Shown here: piece by piece, positions 56,241 to 64,000 of the stretch | Layout of the letters: each line of letters begins with the position of its first letter | Position numbering within the stretch: the first letter of the stretch is position 1 | NCBI GenBank assembly: GCA_024036415.1 | Contig: JAMWET010005514.1 | Location: 92,501-156,500 of the forward strand | Length of the DNA: 64,000 nt | Direction of reading: 5' to 3' | Origin: Prochilodus magdalenae | Taxonomy: Eukaryota; Chordata; Actinopteri; Characiformes; Prochilodontidae | Position numbers and translations under genes: made by a program | Notes under the pieces: generated by a model | What the model was told of the DNA's origin: nothing | Seen by the model: the letters and a program-made list of their open reading frames with translations, nothing else | Databases searched by the model: none

Positions 56241-57394
56241 GCCAGCGCTGTGGTCCACGTCACATCTCCTCCAGCTTTCCTTCCGAACCTCTGTCGGACC
56301 CCTTTGCCCTACGATGCAACCACTTCTTTTCTTTTGACTTCCCTCCCCCCGCACCAAGCTACCTGGGAGGTATTTCACCAAGCAGGATGTCTCGGGCAGC
56401 TTCAAGCCAGTCAGTCCTCACTCCGAGCTTAAGCTATCCAGCTTACGGAGAAATCCTGCTTTGTGAAGTACCTCAGCACCATAATCCTTACTCTCATGGT
56501 TTCGGGAGAAGCTCTTCGCCTCGTCCTCCGCGGGAGTCCTCCCAAACCCCACACGGTGACGACGTTCCTCTGGAGGGCGACGACCATCTGCCTCAACACA
56601 TTCCTCTTCGAGTCTGTGGACTGTAGAAACTCAAGCATGGTTGACGAGCGATGTCGAATCACTTTGCGTCTAGAGGACCAAGCGGTTTAGCTGACGACGC
56701 ATAGCACAACTCCGCTCCTCCTCGGAAGCGGTGACGCTGTTCCAAGCCAACGAGATGGCAGCACAATTCCTCACAACGTCTGGTTCAGTGGCATCTCTTA
56801 TCGGCCACGTTTGAGCTTCATTTAAGAAAAAGTTGCCCATTGATTTCCTTTTAATTTATGATTTATTTATGATGTTAGGCCACTGTTTAAAAAAAATGGA
56901 CACTTTTTTTGCTATGTCATTCCAGACATCTTGCACACCACACTGTCCTCCCCCGCCTCCCCGTCATGTCCAGAATGGCTGGGAACAGGGTTGACATTAG
57001 CAGGCGTTCACTGGTGCTCAGTTTCACTCAGCGGACTGAATAAGCGAAATTGCGTAAGATGTAATCGTTGGGTAATACGTGTAACATAGTTGTTGAGATA
57101 TACACTGAACTTGCGTCGTCTTTTCAAACCATGCGTTCTCATGGTTGGTTTACATTGAACTAAGCCGCTGAGCTTCACGGAGCCCGGCCATGTACGTTTT
57201 CTCACTCTCTGTTATAGACGGGAACAGCGTGATGAAGATAAAGGAAAGCGAAAGCTTCAAACATTTCATCCGGGTAGAATATAGCGTGGGGGAAACATCC
57301 CATTTTGTGCTTATTGCGGTCTTTAATATTGTAATAAGTTATTGTTTTAATTTGCAATTACTTATATTGGCAATATATTATGCATATATAATGA

Positions 57395-57405
57395 GCATAT
57401 ATATA

Positions 57406-57482
<77 letters not shown>
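57395..57482. repeat. TA dinucleotide microsatellite
   Basis: Uninterrupted (TA)n of about 70 bp preceded by a GTGTGTATA stretch. Another short TA run lies at 57587-57620 and a TG run at 57671-57697. Confidence 0.95.
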
Positions 57483-57582
57483 ATCCCAGTAGGGTTGACA
57501 CTGAAGTTCTATGAAAACTGAAAGTGTTCTGGATTTTTTTAGGTCATTTGCATATTGCTTTTTTTCATATAGAGCATTTTTG

Positions 57583-57619
<37 letters not shown>

Positions 57620-58020
57620 TAATGAAATTTGCTCACGTTTAGACATGTAACCATGTCTGATAGTGTTGCCTGTGTGTGTGTGTGTGTGTGTGTGTGGGCG
57701 CAGTCTATGTTTAAAAGCTTCCACAGTAGGGACCTTATATAAATGACCTGGAGTGATGAGTGTTGGGTTATAGACCTTATATTAGGGGATACAGGGCACA
57801 TACAGTACTGTGCAAAAGTCACCCGCTCCTGTCGGCATTATGATCTCCACAACGACAAATTTAAAATCCGCTCTTACAGTAAGCGAATGGAGCTGGTCAT
57901 TTTGGGCCGTCATGATATTTACAGGCCCTGTAAAGACCAGTACACGGTTCTGAAATTCCAAAAACTCCAAACAAAATGGAGGTTTTGTTCAGAGAGCAGC
58001 GATATAGAGAGAGAATGATC

Positions 58021-58566
58021 ACTCATCAAAAGAACAGCTGCACCCAGAAGGAGGTGTGGGAGTGCGGTGGTGTTGGGAAGGAGGATAAAGGTGACCAGGA
58101 TCAATAACTGATGATGAATTTAGACTGATATGATCAATATTTATTGAGCTACACATACAGAAGTCTGTCTCTCAGTATGGTGGAGTCGGGCCGCCGGGTT
58201 TGCTAACCCAACACGCCAGACGTCTCGGTATGGAGCTGTAGAGGTTCCTAATGGAGTCCTGTGATAATCCATCCCATGCAGCTTGAACATCCTCACACAG
58301 TTCCTGCAGATGGTGCGGTAGGGGTGGAGGGACACCAGGCCTTCTAGACGTGTGACAACCAACCATTCATCTTGGTGCTGACCACGGTGCCTCCGCCATA
58401 ACTAAAGCGGGACTCGTCACTGAAGACTCTGTCACTCCATGACAGTCTGGCACGACACCATTGCAGTCTATGGTGACGTGGTGTTAATCGTAACGGTGTC
58501 AAACCTCCCCACCAAGTTTCACTCCTACAGGCTGATTCCTTCTGGGTGCAGCTATTTGTATGACAG
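58021..58566 (-). mobile_element. Tc1-like element E1, copy 3
   Basis: Left end CATCAAAAGAACAGCTGCAC, right end TTCTGGGTGCAGCTATTTGT; the minus strand keeps [20 protein letters not shown]. It contains internal deletions. In the KLF 3' region. Confidence 0.8.
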
Positions 58567-61083
58567 TACTTTCAGTATTTACTGTCCACTCTGCCTCTTT
58601 CCATCCATTTTCAGGAGGAACGTGCAGCCACACCCCTAAAGTTAAGTCTTGGACATGATCAGAGCTCATTCAGCGAAGTAGGGCTGGTCCAGAAAGGTGC
58701 CGGCACAGGACGCTGAATAAAGGAAGGTGGTCTCGGACTCTTGCACAGCCCTGTAGGTGCTCTGATGGATAGGCTAGTGCTTGCTTGTTTGCTTGCCTGC
58801 TCGCTCGCTCGTTGGTTGGCCGGTTTGTTTGTTTGTTTGTTTGTGTGCGCACGAATGCGAGTCTTTGTACGTACGTAGCAGAGAGACCGGAAAGAGGTCT
58901 CTCTCAAAACGGTCCCACAAGCGGACCCCTCACATCTATCTCAGCGAACAATATAACACATCAGGAATCTCAGAAAGCCTTAATACCTATCCGACTTGGT
59001 TTGCACCATTGTTAACAGTTCTACATTTTTCTACAGGTGATGTTTGTCTGTTTATGTCTGTTTTTATTTTATTTCTTCTTTTTTGTTTTTCCTTCCTCAA
59101 CTAAAGAATATACACATATGCAATATTGCACTTTTCTTATAGGTGTCGATGATGGTATTTGTCTGCTAGTGTGATGGGCAACACTGTATAAAACGTAGTT
59201 CCACAAAGGAAAAGCGAGGGAGAGAAAAGAACACTGTGGAATTGGGAAGACCTGTCACAATAAACCCAATGCTTTAGTCTTCGGTATGCACATACTTCCA
59301 AGTGCTTGGACAAGTGCGAGAAAGGAGAAGGACGAGAGAGAGAAAAGGATGGACTTGACTGTTTGAGAAATCTCGGTTTCTGATTGCTTTTATTTTTTTT
59401 ATTGTTATAAACGATTGTTTTCCTTCTTCTCCAGTTTTGTTTGTGCTCAAGTTGAACTAATTCCAGGTACAGAAGCTTTGCCTTTCAAACAGGCCTCCAT
59501 TCCCAGTGGGTTTGTCCATCTACTGAGTCTCTTCCATGCCCCCGTCCCTCTGCATCCAATCAAACGTCTTTGTAATACGGTCTCTTTGATGGCTTCTAGC
59601 CGCTGACGTGTACCGCTAATGTATCTTCCCACTTCATATCATGCAATACGCGCTGCTAAACAGGTGGCTGCTGGCAGCGACCCGAAGAGCGGTGCCCCGA
59701 ACAGACACGAGATCAGACGGTAGAGTCTTTTGTCGTGTTCCTCAATAGGTGTCTTGTAAAGCGAGCGGTCGTGTGGGTTTCCCTTCTGCCTCATTAAGTT
59801 CTGTCCTCCTCAGTAACGTCAGACTCCTGGTCAGAGCCGTCTTTGGATCTGTTGTACTGCTCTTGGCAGACGCGCTCCGCCATCAATGGCGTACTGTGTG
59901 TCGGCCGCCGCGGCCTAGCTTCTCTCTTTCTGGGCGAGCGGCGGCCGTTGCGTCACTGGAGTCCGACTTTTACAAAGCCTCCTTTTTGCTGCGGGATCAA
60001 ACTTTGGCATTTGATATCCCTCCCACATCCGACCCGATCTACAGCCGGCGGCGAGTGAAATGCCACCGTGGAAAGTGCCCGCTGGCTGTCTCTCGTCGCG
60101 TTCGGGGAGTGTGGGGGCGGGTCCGTGCCTCGTCTTATTCATTGTATGTTTTAAAAGCATCACTGCTGTGCGTTAGTGCGGAGGAAACACTTGGAGGAGC
60201 CGCTGTTTGGCGAGCAGCCGCTAGGGGGCGCTAACGAGCTGTGCGCGGTAGGGTCGTGTGGTAGCCTAGCTGCGTTAGCGTTCCAGATGAAGTGTTTCGG
60301 AAGCCTTTGAGAAACTGTAGTGGCCTGTAAAGTATGCACAGCAGTGCCCTCTAGATAGTTTAGGATCAAGTCCACACAAGTGGCCTAGCTTAGCTGTAAT
60401 GCTATCAGGGGACGCTAGTGTACCGTAGGGATGTTTTTTGGGGGGTGGTGGGAGGTTGGGGGTGGGGTTTCCAATGCTGCATCATTCACGGTGCCCAAGG
60501 TCACTTATGTCTGTACATCGAACACCCCAGTACGAGTTTTGTGTGTTTGGATCTCAGTTGATGCAGGAGTGGGAGTTTTGCGGAGAGGGAGTGTTGACCT
60601 TATAAGCGGCCTTCTTGCTCGGTGTCAATACAATCTTTGGCCTTGTCCAACCTGAAGCTGTTTTTATTGTTTCTGATTACACACTAAACTTAATATGCAT
60701 ATTCTCAACATAGTAAACCTTCTCACGCAGGCCAGTTATCACACTAAGATGATGTCCGTCGAGACCCCGTCCAGGTCTCTTTACCTATACGGCCTTGTCC
60801 CAGCGTCGGGGTAAAGTAGGAGCGGGTTGGAACATGAGCTTTGATGCATCTCCTCAGGTGTCTAAACTGAATGCTGAAAACCTCCATTCTTCATGTGCAG
60901 CACCGATGTGTAAGCATGCTTTTTTATTTTGTATTATTCTGCTGATTTAATTTATTACGCTATTATTTGTGTGTGATTATTTTTTTTCTCCATCATAGCT
61001 TATTTTGAGGTATGAAACTTTACTAATACTTTGGGTTCATTCTTTGCCTCAAACCACAAAAAAACTGCCAGTGCTTTTCAAAT

Positions 61084-61093
61084 AATAAATAAA
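61084..61093 (+). terminator. Candidate polyadenylation signals for KLF
   Basis: Two overlapping AATAAA hexamers, in an AT-rich context with T-rich DNA downstream. A second candidate is AATAAA at 59259. Confidence 0.4.
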
Positions 61094-61300
61094 ATGATTA
61101 TGACTGTTTGGGCTGTTTTATTGGACTGAGAATATACGCCATGACGTTTATTTACCTCTCTGTTTATAATAATGTCCTTCACAACCTGTAGGAGTATTCC
61201 TTATTGATCGTTGAACAGTTTTTGAAAAAATAAATCAACCTGAACATTACAGAATATATACCATATATATACCATAAAGTGAGATTTAGTATTCTGTATA

Positions 61301-61549
61301 TCGTCGCTGTCCAAAGAAAAACATGCATCTCCATTTTTGTTGATTTTTACTTTTATGCCTCATTCGATTACATGAGCTGCTGTTTACTGTGTGTACAAAT
61401 TTCATAAAGAGTGCACCAACAGAAGTGGCCCAAAACTGCTTGGAAAGACGTCTGGTTCCATTGACTTCCATTCAAATTAAACGAGGTTTTTGGCCTCTCC
61501 TGGAAAGTTGCCATTTTGGAGATACCTGTTTTTCTTTGGACAGCAACGA
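61301..61549 (-). mobile_element. TA-target MITE, copy 9
   Basis: Near-intact: TCGTCGCTGTCC and GGACAGCAACGA flanked by TA. It lies just past the KLF polyadenylation candidates. Confidence 0.85.
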
Positions 61550-62074
61550 TATGCTACAGTAGCCTGTAGTATCAAAAATCAACATAGGTATCGGAAAAAT
61601 CTGTTTTTTGTTTTTTTTTTTGCAGTCCAGACTATAGTAAATTAATCTAGAAATGCCAAAAGTCTGATTTTTGTTTATTATTATTTTGCTGTCCTACATG
61701 ACTCCATTAGAAATAATACAATCTGGATGTGCTTAGTTGGATTTCGAATGTGTGTGGGTGTTTTTTTTTTTTTGTTTGTTTTTATTTATATTTAGATTTT
61801 TTTTTAAAGCAAAAATCAGTCTAAATACAAAATAGAAATGGCAAAATTTGATTGTATATTTAGTTTTTGCTGTTGAATCAACTGAATCGACCCACATATG
61901 CCAAATTCAGATTTCATGTTTTTAGCTGTGCAGGCTATCAGTAATCCATAAATGTGTTTTTTTATATATATATATATATTTTTAAACAGCCATAAATAAG
62001 TAGTCTAACATTTCAGACAACACGAGACAGATGCTAAATTTGCTAAATTTCCTTCAATTTAGATCAATAAAGTA

Positions 62075-62091
62075 TCTATCTCTTCACCTGC

Positions 62092-62129
<38 letters not shown>

Positions 62130-62199
62130 CTTAACCTGCCTATCTATCTATCTATCTATCTATCTATCTCTTCACCTGCCTATCTATCTATCTCTTTCC

Positions 62200-62233
<34 letters not shown>

Positions 62234-62345
62234 TTATTTATTTATCTATCTATCTCTGTACATCTTTCTATCTGTCTATCTATCTATCTCTTCATCTGTC
62301 TGTCTGTCTGTCTGTCTCTTCACCTGCCTATCTATCTATCTTATC
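62075..62345. repeat. Second GATA/ATCT array
   Basis: About 270 bp of ATCT with TTCACCTGCCT breaks. The 40.7-41.5 kb array has the same TTCACCTGCCTATC word, so the two share an origin. Confidence 0.92.
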
Positions 62346-63174
62346 TGTCTAAAAGCTACAGGGTGTAGTGGCGTACAGTGAGAGCATCAATTCGTCTGAA
62401 ATCATAATAACAAACATGCAAGCAAATTACACCGCCATTTTTCATATCAAGGTCTGTTGCTTTTTGCTGTTCAGCCTATCCAAAAATCAATCTGGATACA
62501 ACCTGGATACCTCAAAAACTGGATTTCTTGTGCTGCTTTGTTGTCCAGACTACCAAATATCGACCTGGATATGCCAATGTTTGGATGGATATGTTTTTTT
62601 TTTAATGTTTAAAATGAACGTGATTATGACAAACTAAATTTCAAGTGTTTTTTTTTCGGTACAGTCTAGCCAGGTGGATCTTTAAATAATTTATGACAAA
62701 AATTTGAATGTATATTTTGCTTTTGCTGCCAAAAATCCATTTGGACTTACCAGAAATAAGATTTTTAGTTTTTTTCTGCTGTCTAGTCTATCAGACATCA
62801 GGCTGGATACTCTCTGGAAATGCCAACAACGGGGCTTCATATGGGATTTCCACACCATCAAGTATCAACCTGGCCCGACAAACCCTAGTCTGATCTAGTC
62901 ACGTGGTGTTCTGCAGTAAAAGCTGAATGCCTCATAGGCGCGGTAGTAAGTTTGATTCGTGGGAGGGAAGCAGTGGAAGAAGACAGTCGGGGGCAGGAAG
63001 TGGTATGTACGTGACACTGATTGTATTATAGCACGTTTGTAAATAATCCCTGAACATGTGACCAGATCTAACATGTAGAACGAGTGTTAAGTCCAGTGAG
63101 ACCCCACAGGCAGTGAGTCAGGTGAGGATATTCCGCCAGTGTCAATCAGACACCAACGGGCCACTGCGGCTGGG
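62346..63174. other. AT-rich spacer and probable 3'UTR of the unknown minus-strand gene
   Basis: Loose repeats of a CCAAATATCGACCTGGAT type occur at 62450-62880. No exon is seen. The part next to 63175 should be the 3'UTR. Confidence 0.35.
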
Positions 63175-63418
63175 TCAGAGTTCGTCTCGGTCGCTCCCGT
63201 TCCAGGTGGGCGTGGGAGCTGCGTCACCACGGTTGAGTTTTTCATGGGCGTGCTGGCGGTCCCAGTCGGTGGCTTTGCTCTCGTCGTCCCAGATGGTGGA
63301 TGTCTCCGTGTCGCTGATGTAGCCGGGTTCTCCTGTGTAATGGGTGGGGTAGAGGAGGAGTGGCTGCACCGAGAACGCCAGCAAGTTCCTCCGCTCAAAG
63401 TGAGCCATGTACTCTTCC
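63175..63418 (-). CDS. Last coding exon of an unrecognised gene
   Basis: After acceptor TTCATCCACAG one frame stays open for 80 residues and ends at TGA (63175-63177). It starts EEYMAHFERRNLLAFSVQPL, then LLYPTHYTGEPGYISDTETS, TIWDDESKATDWDRQHAHEK. The acidic, tryptophan-containing tail with no low-complexity bias looks like a real cytoplasmic C-terminus, but I do not recognise the family. Phase is 2 in (one leading nucleotide). Earlier exons must lie past the right edge or within 63.4-64 kb, where none is clear. It is tail-to-tail with the KLF gene. Confidence 0.6.
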
Positions 63419-63772
63419 CTGTGGATGAAGGGAGCACAGAGTTAGGCCAAGGCAAGTTCATACTGGTGCAGGATCAGCAGAGGTCACTCCAAGGTCGTGA
63501 GGGTGAAAGGTTCGGCGTAAGGTCCAAATGACGGAATTCTGTTCTTACCCAAAATGCAATTGATCAGCCCAGACCTGCTTCAGGCTAACAGGTGATGGGT
63601 AACTTAAACTCCACCTGCATCCCTCAAACATCCCACCAAACCATCTGGCCTAGTTCACAGTCTTGGCACAGTTCTGCTCATCTGCCTGCCTCCTTCCCTG
63701 ACCTACAGCAAGACTGATGATTCAACACTGCAAGGTAACCTGCCGAGTTAAATGATCTTAATCCAGTTAATA

Positions 63773-64000
63773 CACTCATCATCAAACGAACAGCCGCACC
63801 CAGAAGGAGGTGTGGGGGTGCGGTGGTGTTGGGAAGGAGGATAAAGGTGACCAGGATCAATAACTGATGATAAATTTAGACTGATATGATCAATATTTAT
63901 TGAGCTACACATACAGAAGTCTGTCTCCCAGTATGGTGGAGTCGGGCCTCCGTGTTTGCTAACCCAACACGCCAGACGTCTCGGTATGGAGCTGTAGAGG
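63773..64000 (-). mobile_element. Tc1-like element E1, copy 4 (cut by window edge)
   Basis: Starts with CATCATCAAACGAACAGCCG and repeats the AAGGAGGTGTGGG and CAATATTTATTGAGC blocks of copy 3; runs off the window. Confidence 0.8.

Larger units (their letters stand above)
56241..61093 (+). other. Probable 3'UTR of the KLF gene
   Basis: No coding gene is seen on the plus strand after the KLF stop. Overlapping AATAAA signals lie at 61084-61093, and another at 59259-59264. KLF9-type genes often have 3'UTRs of several kilobases, so one of these may be the main end. TA dinucleotide runs, a TG run and a Tc1 copy at 58.0-58.6 kb interrupt it, which makes a single 4.8-kb UTR uncertain. Confidence 0.45.

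Noticed and set aside
59749..60234. 161-codon plus-strand frame in the KLF 3' region
   Set aside because: Basic, compositionally odd product, no known domain, no conserved splice edges; likely chance frame in a GC-rich stretch.

Overview
The window is animal nuclear DNA, almost certainly from a teleost fish. The evidence is spliced genes with GT-AG introns, dense Tc1/mariner elements of the kind common in fish, a tRNA-derived SINE head and very heavy micro- and minisatellite content. The species cannot be fixed from the sequence.

Layout: (1) From about 0.8 kb (probably continuing past the left edge) to 43.4 kb, the minus strand carries one large gene of at least 42 exons. I reconstructed it exon by exon with consistent splice phases. 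It encodes a secreted large lipid transfer protein (LLTP) of the apolipoprotein B / vitellogenin / apolipophorin superfamily: a signal peptide, an apoB-like lipovitellin N-terminal module, then a long run of beta-rich sequence. All exons are short (51-233 nt). The giant exon that encodes most of vertebrate apoB is absent. The 3' end is not in the window. Exon 40 holds one in-frame TAG, so this copy may be broken or truncated near residue 2004. (2) The introns of this gene are packed with tandem repeats: 41-, 25-, 31-, 33-, 57- and about 160-bp units, GATA, GTA/TAC, ATATT and two long GAA/TTC tracts. They also hold decayed Tc1-like transposons and a roughly 250-bp TA-target MITE present nine times in the window. 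(3) At 43.4-49.4 kb is an intergenic spacer with a 2.2-kb GTA-type array, a tandem segmental duplication, a Tc1 copy and AT microsatellites. (4) At 49.4-61.1 kb, on the plus strand, is a complete two-exon Kruppel-like factor gene of the KLF9/KLF13 (BTEB) subgroup. It has a CpG-rich promoter with CCAAT and GC boxes, a 5.6-kb intron and a probable long 3'UTR. (5) At 61.1-64.0 kb are repeats and the last coding exon of an unrecognised gene on the minus strand. A Tc1 copy runs off the right edge.

The LLTP and KLF genes are head-to-head about 6.2 kb apart. The KLF and the unknown gene are tail-to-tail. There is no sign that the three work in one pathway. The most interesting points are the short-exon LLTP gene with a possible nonsense codon, a 2-kb minisatellite that looks amplified from the Tc1 transposase KHGGGSVM motif, a MITE with a paralogous empty site 250 bp away, and a transposon terminal repeat that appears to supply the splice acceptor of LLTP exon 34.
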